Source: Streptomyces sp. TSRI0107
GTDB lineage: Bacteria; Actinomycetota; Actinomycetes; Streptomycetales; Streptomycetaceae
NCBI RefSeq assembly: GCF_001905845.1
Contig: NZ_LIVZ01000004.1
Coordinates: forward strand, 667,360-731,359
Length of the DNA stretch: 64,000 nucleotides
Reading direction: 5' to 3'
The notes under the pieces are model-generated. The model was not told where the DNA came from and made no database searches. It saw nothing but the letters and a program-made list of their open reading frames with translations. Within the stretch, counting starts at the first letter, position 1; the number at the start of each line of letters is the position of its first letter. Positions 1 to 8,522 of the stretch are shown piece after piece. A program made the translations under genes and the position numbers.

Positions 1-158
1 GCCCGCGCTCATCGTGTCGCCGAAGATGTAGACGAAGAGCAGCAGCAGCATGACCGGCGTGAGCAGCAGGTTCAGCGTCAGCGACGGATAGCGCCGGGCG
101 TGCAGGAGGTTGCGGCGCAGCATCGTGGACGAGTCGCGCAGCGCGAGGGAGAGGGAGC

Positions 159-162
<4 letters not shown>
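1..162 (-). CDS. ABC-2 type transporter permease, N-terminal part (cut by window edge)
   Basis: The first 54 residues of a membrane permease are present; the rest lies beyond the left edge. A short cytoplasmic start rich in Arg and Ser (RRNLLHARRYPS) is followed by a strongly hydrophobic segment (NLLLTPVMLLLLFVYIFG), as in DrrB-type ABC-2 exporters. Its ATG overlaps the stop of the upstream ATPase gene in an ATGA arrangement, so the two are translationally coupled and should form one exporter. Substrate is unknown; the family includes antibiotic and lipid exporters. Confidence 0.85.
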
Positions 163-1118
<956 letters not shown>

Positions 1119-1152
1119 GAGAAGTGCCCCCTGTTTCAGTGACTGCGAGCGG

Positions 1153-1818
1153 TTACAGGCTGCGGGCGGTGATGTCGCCCTGGCCGGTGGTGGCGTGGAT
1201 GTCGAGTTCGGCGGTGCCGTCGTTCTTGAGGGTGTTGCTGACGCGGCCGTAGCCGGTGCCGGCGTCCAGGGAGGCGGAGACTCCGCGAGCGGCGCCGACC
1301 GAGATGCCGCCCTGCCCGGTACGCAGGGTGACCGTGCCGCGGACGGCCTCGGTGATCTGGATGTCGCCCCGCTGGGTGCTGATCTCCGCCGGGCCGCCGA
1401 GGCGGCCGACCGTGACGTCGCCGTCGAGGGCGGCGAGGCGTGCGCTCGCGGCCTCGTCGAGCTTGACCGAACGGTGGCCGCCCGTGAGGGCGACGTCACC
1501 GAGCCGCCCGACGCCGCGGAACTCGGCGGCGGCCGCATTCGCCTCGACCCGCGATCCTGCGGGCAGCTGGACCGTCACCTCGACGGACCCGGACTGACCG
1601 AGGACCCGGTTCTTCGCCTCCGGCGCCTCGATCCGCAGCACGCCGTCGCTGTAGACGACCTGCACCTGCTCGGCGGCCTTCACGTCACGGCTCTTGGCGG
1701 CGTTGGCCGGCAGGACCTCGACGGTCGTGTCGGCACGGTCGGCGGCGATGAGCTGGATGCGTCCGGCGGGGATGTCCAGGACGGCGGTGACGGCGGCCGG
1801 GGTGTCGAACTTCTGCAT
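1153..1818 (-). CDS. DUF4097 family beta-strand repeat protein
   Basis: The 221-residue protein has no signal peptide or membrane segment and consists of short repeated beta-strand units (for example VTVGRLGGPAEIST, IQITEAVRGTVTL, ISVGAARGVSASL). This pattern matches the DUF4097 adhesin-like family, whose biochemical role is not established. In actinobacteria such genes often precede an ABC-2 exporter, as here. The start MQKFDTPAAV has a good ribosome site (AGGAGAG, about 6 nt upstream). It is the first gene of the transporter operon, so the GTTGCA palindromes upstream probably control all three genes. Confidence 0.85.
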   Translation of the reverse strand: MQKFDTPAAVTAVLDIPAGRIQLIAADRADTTVEVLPANAAKSRDVKAAEQVQVVYSDGVLRIEAPEAKNRVLGQSGSVEVTVQLPAGSRVEANAAAAEFRGVGRLGDVALTGGHRSVKLDEAASARLAALDGDVTVGRLGGPAEISTQRGDIQITEAVRGTVTLRTGQGGISVGAARGVSASLDAGTGYGRVSNTLKNDGTAELDIHATTGQGDITARSL

Positions 1819-1861
1819 GGTGCTCTCCTGTTGGCTCGTCGTTTCTGACATTGGAAACGCT

Positions 1862-1991
1862 ACGTTGCATTCAGAGATACGGCAACATACTTGTTGCGAA
1901 GTATTGCTGTCTTCGCAGCTCACAGGCGAGAAATCGTTGCAACGGCTTTAGATTTAATGCAACGGTCCTTATTCCGGCTCGTTGCAATGAG
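1862..1991. promoter_or_regulatory. Cluster of GTTGCA palindromes between DUF4097 operon and secreted protein gene
   Basis: Five copies of a CGTTGCA-like motif lie in 130 bp: CGTTGCATT at 1863-1871, GTTGC at 1893-1897 inside an ATACTT/AAGTAT inverted repeat (1887-1892 and 1899-1904), a perfect palindrome CGTTGCAACG at 1935-1944, AATGCAACG at 1956-1964 (the exact reverse complement of the first copy), and the near-palindrome CTCGTTGCAATGAG at 1978-1991. The sequence is also clearly more AT-rich than its surroundings. This looks like a multi-site operator for an HTH repressor. No regulator gene lies beside it in this window, so the binding protein is unknown. The whole 1819-2162 gap holds no other recognisable feature. 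Confidence 0.6.
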
Positions 1992-2162
1992 AATGAGGTG
2001 AACGCTACAGCGAGGGCGTCACGCACCTCGCGCCACGCGGACTCGGATCGCTAGGCGGTTCGGATGAAGTCGGCAGGGGCTCCCTGTGCTGCCGCGCGTT
2101 CCTGCCCGGATCGCTGTGGTGCCATTCGGTTGATCTCACCCATCACCGGACAGGAAGATCCA

Positions 2163-3197
2163 ATGTCTCTCCGAAGACTGGCGCGCTCCCTGGGCAGCCT
2201 CGCGGTGGCCCTGGGTGTCACCTTCGCACTGCCCGCGACCGCCGACGCGGCTTCCACGGCCCGTCAGGAACCGCCACTGGTCATCGAGAAAACCGCCAAC
2301 ACGCCGGCCCCGTTCTCCCAGGGGCAGTTCGTGACGTACACCCTCGCCGTGTCGAACTCCGAGTCCGCGACGCCGTCGGGCCCGGTGATCGTCGGTGACT
2401 CGCCTGCGGGTCCCGGACTGATCATCGTCGGCCTGCAGGGCACGAACTGGGCCTGCTCGGGCGGCAACTGCACCTACACGGGCCCCGCTCTGGACCCGGG
2501 GGCCGCCTACCCGCCGATCACCGTCACCGCCGAGGTGACCGAGAACGCGCCGAGCGAGGTGTGCAACACCGGCTTCGTCGGGATGGCCGGCGGCGGCACC
2601 ACCGACGAGGACACCGTCTGCAGCCCCGTCACGCAGAGCCCCCCTGACGACCCCGCCGAGCTGTCCATCGCCAAGTCGCACTCGGGAGCCTTCTCCCAGG
2701 GCGGCACCGGCACCTACACGCTCACGGTCTCCAACGCCTCCGGCGCCGGCCCGACCGAGGGGACGGTGACCGTGACGGACACCCTGCCCACAGGCGTCAC
2801 CTACAACAACGCCACCGGCAACGGATGGACGTGCAGCCAAGCCGCGGGCACCGTCACCTGCACCCGCGGTGACGAGCTGGACCCCGGGGCGAGTTACCCG
2901 CCGATCACGCTCACGGTCAACGTCACGTCCGGCGCGGCGTGCAGCTTCACCAACTCCGCGACCGTCTCCGGCGGCGGCAGCCAGTCGGACACCGCGAGCG
3001 ACGCGACGACGGTCGGCGGCGGCACCTGCGACGGGGGCAACGGCGGCAATGGGGGCGACGGCGGCGGGGGTTCGATCCTGCCGGTCGACCTCAGCGGCAT
3101 CCTGCCGATGTTCAACAACATCGCCGTCAACAACAACATCGACAGCCCGGGAGCGACGAACACGACGAACCAGAACTTCGCCGTGAACGGTCCCTGA
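2163..3197 (+). CDS. Secreted DUF11 repeat protein
   Basis: A 344-residue exported protein. It starts with a Sec signal peptide (Arg-rich n-region, hydrophobic LAVALGVTFALP, cleavage near ADAAS), then has two DUF11 domains of about 100 residues each (roughly 38-155 and 163-270). Each carries the hallmark VTYTL or TYTLTVSN strand, a PPIT turn and one Cys pair (WACSGGNC; WTCSQAAGTVTC). A glycine-rich linker and an Asn-rich tail follow. There is no LPxTG sorting motif or C-terminal membrane anchor, so it is probably released or loosely cell-wall associated. ATG at 2163 has AGGAAG upstream. It ends at a strong hairpin shared with the convergent uvrA-like gene. Confidence 0.8.
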   Translation: MSLRRLARSLGSLAVALGVTFALPATADAASTARQEPPLVIEKTANTPAPFSQGQFVTYTLAVSNSESATPSGPVIVGDSPAGPGLIIVGLQGTNWACSGGNCTYTGPALDPGAAYPPITVTAEVTENAPSEVCNTGFVGMAGGGTTDEDTVCSPVTQSPPDDPAELSIAKSHSGAFSQGGTGTYTLTVSNASGAGPTEGTVTVTDTLPTGVTYNNATGNGWTCSQAAGTVTCTRGDELDPGASYPPITLTVNVTSGAACSFTNSATVSGGGSQSDTASDATTVGGGTCDGGNGGNGGDGGGGSILPVDLSGILPMFNNIAVNNNIDSPGATNTTNQNFAVNGP

Positions 3198-3218
3198 CGG
3201 CACCATCGCCCAGGAAGA

Positions 3219-3253
3219 GGTGAGCTCCCGTCCCGCCCGGACGGGAGCTCACC
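3219..3253. terminator. Bidirectional hairpin between convergent genes
   Basis: Positions 3219-3233 pair perfectly with 3239-3253 (15 bp stem) around a 5-nt loop. It lies 22 nt after the DUF11 stop and 14 nt after the stop of the minus-strand uvrA-like gene, so it can serve both. There is no clear U-tract, as is common in streptomycetes. Confidence 0.8.
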
Positions 3254-3266
3254 GCGTTCCAGGGCG

Positions 3267-5705
3267 CTACGGCGTCCCTTCCCACACCAGCTGTCCACCC
3301 CCCGCCCCGCCCTCCGGCCCCAGGTCGATCAGCCAGTCGGAGGCTCGGACGACGTCCTCGTTGTGTTCGATCGTCACGACGGAGTGGCCCGCGTCGACCA
3401 GTCGCTGGAGGACGTCCAGCAGACGGGCGGTGTCGGCGGCGTGCAGGCCGGTCGTCGGTTCGTCGAGGAGGTAGAGGGTGCGGGCGGTGGCCCTGCGGCC
3501 CAGTTCCTTCGCCAGTTTGATGCGCTGGGCCTCGCCGCCCGACATGGTCGTCGCGGGCTGGCCCAGGGGCAGGTAGCCGAGGCCCACGTCCGCCATGCGG
3601 CGCAGGCGGGTGGCGACCGCCGGGACCTCCGCGAAGACGTCCAGGGCCTCCTCCACCGTCGCCTCCAGCACCTCGGCGATGTCGTACCCCTCGTAGCGGA
3701 CGGACAGCACCTCGCCGCGGAAGCGGCGGCCCTGGCAGGCGGGGCAGCGGACCTCCACCGCGGGCAGGAAGTGCATGTGCACGGTCAGCACGCCCGCCCC
3801 CTCGCAGCGCTCGCAGCGGCCGCCGGGCACGTTGAAGGAGAAGTGGCCGGCCGTCAGACGACCGCCCGAGCGGGCCGCGAACGCCTCCCTGATCGGGGTG
3901 AACGCCTCCGAGTAGGTCGCCGCGTTGGAGCGCGGCACGCGGCTGATGGGTTCCTGGTCGATGGTGACGACCTTGCCCAGGTGCTCCCAGCCGTCGATGC
4001 CGTCGTTCGCGCCGGGCACGTCGCCCGCGCGGTAGAAGTGCCGGCGGGCGGCACGGTCGACGATGTCCAGCAGCAGGGTCGACTTGCCGGAGCCGGAGGG
4101 GCCGGTCAGCGTGACCAGGCGGCCCAGCGGGATCCGTACGGTGATGTCCTTCAGGTTGTGCTCGCGTGCGCCCCGGACGACCAGGGCGCGGACCGCGTCG
4201 CCCCGGCCCTTCGACGCCGGTGCGGGCAGCCGGCCGGACAGGTACGCCCCGGTGACCGAGCCCTCGGTCGCCGCCACCTCCTCCGGTGTGCCCTCGGCGA
4301 CCACCCGGCCGCCGTCCCGGCCCGCGCCCGGTCCGATGTCCACGACGTGGTCGGCGGCGCGCAGGACGTCCAGGTCGTGCTCGATCACGAGGACCGTGTT
4401 GCCGAGGTCGCGCAGCCGGCGCAGGACGTCGATGAGGCGGGCGGTGTCCGACGGGTGCAGGCCGATGGTCGGCTCGTCGAGGACGTAGAGCACGCCGGTC
4501 AGGCCGGAGCCGAGCAGTGCGGCGAGGCGCAGCCGCTGGGTCTCGCCCGCCGAGAGGCTGGGGGTGGGCTGGTCCAGGGTGAGGTAGCCGACGCCGACGT
4601 CCACCAGGCGGCGCACCCGCTCGGTGAGGTCCGCGACGACCGGTTCCACGAACAGCCACTCGTCCGGTGTCACCTGCTCCCGCAGCCCGGCCAGCCAGGC
4701 GGCGAGTTCGGTCAGCGGCAGCCGTGCCGCCTCCACGATGCCGAGGCCGCGCACGGTCACCGCCCGGCTCTCCGCCCGCAGCCGGGTCCCCGCGCACGCC
4801 CGGCACGGTTCCTTCAGCATCAGGCGCTCGGTCTTCTCCCGGTACCCGACGTCGTCGATCCGCTCGGCGTACCGCCGCATCAGCGCGGTGGCCACGCCTT
4901 CGAAGCGGCCGGCGGAGACGGTGGCGGGCGGTTCGGTGTCCGGGAAGTGCGTGCGGAACTCGGGGGATTCGACGCCGTGGAGGAGCAGGGTCCGGGTGAG
5001 CGGGGCGAGTTGGCGTATCGGGGTGTTCGCGGAGAAGGCGAGGCCGTAGTGCTCGGCCGCCGCCCGCAGCAGGACGAGGTTGCGTTCGGTCGCCTTGGGG
5101 TGCCAGCTGACGACCGCCCCGTCCGCGACGGACCGCTCCTCGTCGACGAGTTGCCGTACGTCCGCGCGGATCACCTCTCCGAGCCCGGTGCACTCGGGGC
5201 AGGCCCCGGCCGGCTTGTTGAAGGAGAACGTGCCCATCACCGGTTCGGGCACGGCGGTGCCGCAGTGCGGGCAGGGCGTCGTGCCGGGCTCGGCGTCCTC
5301 GTCGTACGGGGACGCCGAGGAGTGGGCGGGCGGGACGCGCTCGCCGCAGGACGGGCAGGGCCGGACGCCGATCCGCGACCAGAGCAGGCGGAGGTAGGTG
5401 AAGACCTCGGTGACCGTGCCGACCGTGGAGCGCGGGCTGCGGTTGGTGTGGTGCTGGTCGACGCTGATGGACGGGGACAGGCCGGTGATCGAGTCGACGG
5501 CGGGCTTGCTGACGAAGCCGGTGACCATGCCCAGCGACTCCATGTACTGCCGCTGGCCCTCCCGGTGGAGGGTGTCGAAGGCGAGCGTGGACTTTCCGGA
5601 GCCGGACAGGCCGGTCAGGACGACCAGCTTGTTCTTGGGGAGGGAGAGGGAGACGTTCTTGAGATTGTGGAGACGGGCACCCGTGACGTGAATGGAGTCG
5701 TCCAT
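3267..5705 (-). CDS. Class II UvrA-like ABC ATPase without UvrB-binding domain
   Basis: An 812-residue UvrA paralogue with two ABC cassettes: Walker A GLSGSGKS (32-39) and GPSGSGKS (about 530), two LDEPT Walker B motifs, and zinc-type Cys pairs (CPSC/CPHC, CPEC, CRAC, CERC/CPAC). It is short for UvrA (usually about 940-970). The gap between LRLLWSRIG and [13 protein letters not shown] is only some 45 residues, so the roughly 120-residue UvrB-binding domain is missing. That is the layout of class II UvrA and DrrC-like self-resistance proteins, which act on drug- or lesion-bound DNA outside normal excision repair. It is divergent from a double-MerR regulator, with palindromes between, suggesting drug-induced expression. 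Confidence 0.88.
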   Translation of the reverse strand: MDDSIHVTGARLHNLKNVSLSLPKNKLVVLTGLSGSGKSTLAFDTLHREGQRQYMESLGMVTGFVSKPAVDSITGLSPSISVDQHHTNRSPRSTVGTVTEVFTYLRLLWSRIGVRPCPSCGERVPPAHSSASPYDEDAEPGTTPCPHCGTAVPEPVMGTFSFNKPAGACPECTGLGEVIRADVRQLVDEERSVADGAVVSWHPKATERNLVLLRAAAEHYGLAFSANTPIRQLAPLTRTLLLHGVESPEFRTHFPDTEPPATVSAGRFEGVATALMRRYAERIDDVGYREKTERLMLKEPCRACAGTRLRAESRAVTVRGLGIVEAARLPLTELAAWLAGLREQVTPDEWLFVEPVVADLTERVRRLVDVGVGYLTLDQPTPSLSAGETQRLRLAALLGSGLTGVLYVLDEPTIGLHPSDTARLIDVLRRLRDLGNTVLVIEHDLDVLRAADHVVDIGPGAGRDGGRVVAEGTPEEVAATEGSVTGAYLSGRLPAPASKGRGDAVRALVVRGAREHNLKDITVRIPLGRLVTLTGPSGSGKSTLLLDIVDRAARRHFYRAGDVPGANDGIDGWEHLGKVVTIDQEPISRVPRSNAATYSEAFTPIREAFAARSGGRLTAGHFSFNVPGGRCERCEGAGVLTVHMHFLPAVEVRCPACQGRRFRGEVLSVRYEGYDIAEVLEATVEEALDVFAEVPAVATRLRRMADVGLGYLPLGQPATTMSGGEAQRIKLAKELGRRATARTLYLLDEPTTGLHAADTARLLDVLQRLVDAGHSVVTIEHNEDVVRASDWLIDLGPEGGAGGGQLVWEGTP

Positions 5706-5707
5706 GG

Positions 5708-5777
5708 CTTCAAGTCTTCCATTGAAGTCCTTGTTGGGACTTTTGCCGGAGACTGCCGTCGCCGGGCCGCGTAACCT
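5708..5777. promoter_or_regulatory. Operator/promoter region between uvrA-like and MerR genes
   Basis: Two inverted repeats lie in the 80-nt divergent gap: CTTCAA (5708-5713) with TTGAAG (5722-5727), and AAGTCC (5725-5730) with GGACTT (5737-5742). They overlap, cover the uvrA-like leader and suit a dimeric MerR-type activator. TAACCT at 5772-5777 is a -10-like hexamer ending 8 nt before the MerR GTG, with no Shine-Dalgarno, so the regulator mRNA is probably leaderless. Confidence 0.55.
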
Positions 5778-5785
5778 TCAAATCC

Positions 5786-6547
5786 GTGAGTTCAGACAAG
5801 CGGCTCCGGCCCGTCGACCTGGCCCGTCTCGCCGGGGTGTCGACCCAGCAGATCCGCAACTACGAGGACGCGGGGGTGCTCCCGCCCGCCACGCGCACCG
5901 AGACCGGCCACCGCACCTTCGCGCCCGTCCACCGGCAGGCGCTGCTGACCTACCGGGCGCTGTCGAAGGGGTACGGGACGACCGGCGCCGCCAGGATCAT
6001 GCAGACCGTGCACGCCGGTGACGTGCCGCGTGCCCTCGCTCTCGTGGACGCCGCGCACGCCGCGCTGCACGCGGAACGCGTCGCCTTGGAGGCCGCGCGC
6101 CAGGCCCTGGAGACACTGGCGGGGCGGGAACCGGCCGAACTGCCCAGCGGCGGACTGCGGATCGGCGAGGTCGCCGCGCTGATCGGCGTACGGACGTCGG
6201 CGCTGCGGGTGTGGGAGGCGGCCGGGCTGGTCACCCCGGAGCGGGAGCGCGGCACGCGGTACCGCGTGTACCGGCCCGTGGACGTGCGGGACGCCCGGCT
6301 GATCCACACGCTGCGCCGCAGCCACTACCCGCTGGACCAGATCCGCCCGGTGCTGGAGGGGCTGCGCCGGGAGGGCAGCAGCGAGGCCCTGCGGGCGGCG
6401 GTCGCGGCACGCGGCGAGACACTGACGGCCCGCACCCGGGCGATGCTCAAAGGTGCGGGCCGCCTGTACGGCTATCTGGACGTGCTCAGCGAAGCCGCGA
6501 CGACGCCAGGATCGACAGCAGGTGGGCCGGGACCATCAGCCAGGTGA
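5786..6547 (+). CDS. MerR-family regulator with two HTH domains (TioE-like)
   Basis: This 253-residue protein carries two MerR-type winged-helix domains in one chain. The first is near residues 8-75 (DLARLAGVSTQQIRNYEDAG), the second near 127-195 (RIGEVAALIGVRTSALRVWEAAG followed by RVYRPVDVRDARLI). They are joined by an Ala-rich helix that would be the dimer coiled coil in a normal MerR. Tandem-MerR proteins of this sort are called TioE family after a thiocoraline-cluster regulator. It is divergent from the UvrA-like gene and probably controls it in response to a DNA-binding drug. The 3' end overlaps the convergent phosphatidyltransferase gene by 62 nt. The start is GTG. Confidence 0.85.
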   Translation: MSSDKRLRPVDLARLAGVSTQQIRNYEDAGVLPPATRTETGHRTFAPVHRQALLTYRALSKGYGTTGAARIMQTVHAGDVPRALALVDAAHAALHAERVALEAARQALETLAGREPAELPSGGLRIGEVAALIGVRTSALRVWEAAGLVTPERERGTRYRVYRPVDVRDARLIHTLRRSHYPLDQIRPVLEGLRREGSSEALRAAVAARGETLTARTRAMLKGAGRLYGYLDVLSEAATTPGSTAGGPGPSAR

Positions 6548-7256
6548 TGACCGCGAGCGCGGCCAGCGCCCAGCGGGTCACCTCCACGCCGCCGCCCAGG
6601 ACGGTGTCCGCGACGGCTGCGGCCAGCAGTACGAGGGACGCCTCGATGCCGTTCGTCACGCGGTGGATTCTGAACGCGGCGGCCACCCGCCGTACCGTCG
6701 CCACGCCCTGGGAGCGCGGCCGGGTCGCCTCGTCGTCGGCGACCGCGAGGCCGCGCCGGGCGCGCGCCACGTCGACCAGGTCGGTGGACGCCTTGAGGAG
6801 AACGACGCCCAGGGCCGTGGCGATGCCCAGCGACAGCCAGCCGCCCAGGCCGGACTCGGCGGCCCGGTAGCCGGCGCCCGCCAGCAGGGCCGCGTCGGCC
6901 AGGTAGGCGCCGAGGCGGTCGACGTAGATGCCGGTCGCGCTGTTCTGGCCCTTCCAGCGGGCGACCTCGCCGTCCACGCAGTCGAAGAGGAGGAACAGCT
7001 GCATCATGAGGGCGGCCAGGACGGCGCCCGTCAGTCCCGGGATCATCAGCGCCGCCCCGGAGGCGACCCCGCACACGACCATCGTCCAGGTCAGCTGGTC
7101 GGGGGTGACCGGGGTGCGCACCAGCTGCCGGGTGAAGCGCAGGGAGATCCTGCGCATGTACAGGCGGCCCGCCCAGTGCTCGCCGTTGCGGCTCGCCAGC
7201 TTCGCGTGCGGCTGGCACACCTCGCGCAGCTCCTGAAGCACCGGAGCAGCAACCAT
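6486..7256 (-). CDS. CDP-alcohol phosphatidyltransferase-like membrane protein (fourth Asp missing)
   Basis: A 256-residue membrane protein with about six hydrophobic segments and the CDP-alcohol transferase signature DCVDGEVARWKGQNSATG followed by IYVDRLGAYLAD. The family motif is DxxDGxxARx8GxxxDxxxD. The first three aspartates and the Gly and Arg are present, but the fourth, the usual catalytic base, is Ala; an Asp comes four residues later. It is either a variant enzyme or inactive. In the family these proteins join a CDP-activated alcohol or diglyceride to an alcohol acceptor in the membrane. ATG at 7256 has a GGGAGGAA site. It stands alone on its strand. Confidence 0.82.
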   Translation of the reverse strand: MVAAPVLQELREVCQPHAKLASRNGEHWAGRLYMRRISLRFTRQLVRTPVTPDQLTWTMVVCGVASGAALMIPGLTGAVLAALMMQLFLLFDCVDGEVARWKGQNSATGIYVDRLGAYLADAALLAGAGYRAAESGLGGWLSLGIATALGVVLLKASTDLVDVARARRGLAVADDEATRPRSQGVATVRRVAAAFRIHRVTNGIEASLVLLAAAVADTVLGGGVEVTRWALAALAVITWLMVPAHLLSILASSRLR

Positions 7257-7454
7257 GGACGTTCCTCCCGACGGGACCCCGACTGCCGCTCTGTGCGCGG
7301 CGATGATCGGCTCAGGTTACAGACCGCCGGACGTCCGCCGAACGCCGAGTTGCCCGGGGCCCGCCGAAGGGAAGAGTGGGGGCATGGACCGTCGTGAAGG
7401 AACATCCCCGGCCACGTTCCCGGCCACGTCCCCGGCTGTGGAACGAGGACGTCG

Positions 7455-8420
7455 GTGAGTGAAGCCCGTGTCCCGGCCGTCGACCTGCGCCCCTGGCTCG
7501 GCGGCGGCCCGGACGACCGTGCCCGGATCGCCCGCACCGTCGACGAGGCGCTGCGGAGGGCCGGGTTCCTGCTGGTCACCGGGCATGGGGTCGATCCGGC
7601 GCTGCGGGCGCGGATCCGGGCGGCGGCGCGGGAGTTCTTCCTGCTGCCGGCCGGCGTGAAGCGGGCGTACGAGGCGAGGGTCGGCGGGCGCGGCTGGCTG
7701 GGGCCGGGAGCGGAGGCCAACGGGTACGCGGAGGGGACCGAGACCCCGCCGGACCTGAAGGAGTCGCTGACGTTCGCGACGCACGAGCCGTTCGACGACC
7801 CGGTCGTGAACGCCGAGTGGTACGCGCCGAACGTCTGGCCCGCCGAGGTGCCCGCGCTGCGGCCGCTGTGCGAGGAGTACCTGGCCCGCATGGCCGAGCT
7901 GGAGAACCGCCTCCTGGAGCTGCTGGGCCACGCCCTCGGTCTCGACGCCGACTTCTTCACCCGGCACATGGACCATCCGACGTACGGGTTCAACATCAAC
8001 TGGTATCCGGGGCGGGACGTGACCGGGCCGCCCGAGCCGGGGCAGTTCCGGATCGGGCCGCACACCGACTTCGGGACGGTGACGATCCTCGACCGGCAGG
8101 CCGGCAAGGGCGGGCTCCAGGTGTACACGGACGACGGGGGATGGCAGGACGCGCCCTTCGACCCCGACGCGTTCACCGTCAACATCGGTGACCTGATGGC
8201 CCGGTGGACCGGCGACCGGTGGCGGTCCGGGCGGCACCGGGTTCTGCCGCCGCCCGCCGACGCGCCCGCCGAGGAGCTGATGTCGCTGGTCTACTTCGGC
8301 GAGTGCACCCCCGGCACCCTCGTGGAGTCCGTGCCCGCACCCGTGGGCCGGGTGGCGTACGAGCCGGTCGACTCGCACGTCTATCTGCGGGCCAAGCTCG
8401 ATTCGATCGCCGTGAACTGA
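7455..8420 (+). CDS. 2-oxoglutarate/Fe(II)-dependent oxygenase, isopenicillin N synthase-like
   Basis: A 321-residue cytosolic enzyme of the isopenicillin N synthase-like family. The iron ligands are visible as HTD (His203, Asp205) and the distal His261 in GRHRVLPP; the N-terminal half has the DIOX_N pattern (AGFLLVTGHGV, AREFFLLP). Such enzymes hydroxylate, desaturate or cyclise small molecules using oxygen and usually 2-oxoglutarate; the substrate cannot be inferred. The start is GTG at 7455, preceded by GAACGAGGACGTCG with a GAGGA site. No biosynthetic cluster surrounds it, so a housekeeping or catabolic role is possible. Confidence 0.85.
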   Translation: MSEARVPAVDLRPWLGGGPDDRARIARTVDEALRRAGFLLVTGHGVDPALRARIRAAAREFFLLPAGVKRAYEARVGGRGWLGPGAEANGYAEGTETPPDLKESLTFATHEPFDDPVVNAEWYAPNVWPAEVPALRPLCEEYLARMAELENRLLELLGHALGLDADFFTRHMDHPTYGFNINWYPGRDVTGPPEPGQFRIGPHTDFGTVTILDRQAGKGGLQVYTDDGGWQDAPFDPDAFTVNIGDLMARWTGDRWRSGRHRVLPPPADAPAEELMSLVYFGECTPGTLVESVPAPVGRVAYEPVDSHVYLRAKLDSIAVN

Positions 8421-8522
8421 CGCTCCGGCATTTCGTGACCCAACGGTCATCACTGAATCTGGTCCGAATCAAGGCCCTCTATTTACCCTGGAGTTGGGGT
8501 CGCGTCGGACGGGGGAGGTTCG

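Noticed and set aside
3363..5774. An 803-codon open frame antisense to the uvrA-like gene
   Set aside because: It mirrors the coding strand and has a composition of Gly, Val, Ala and Arg with no motif; uvrA is certain.
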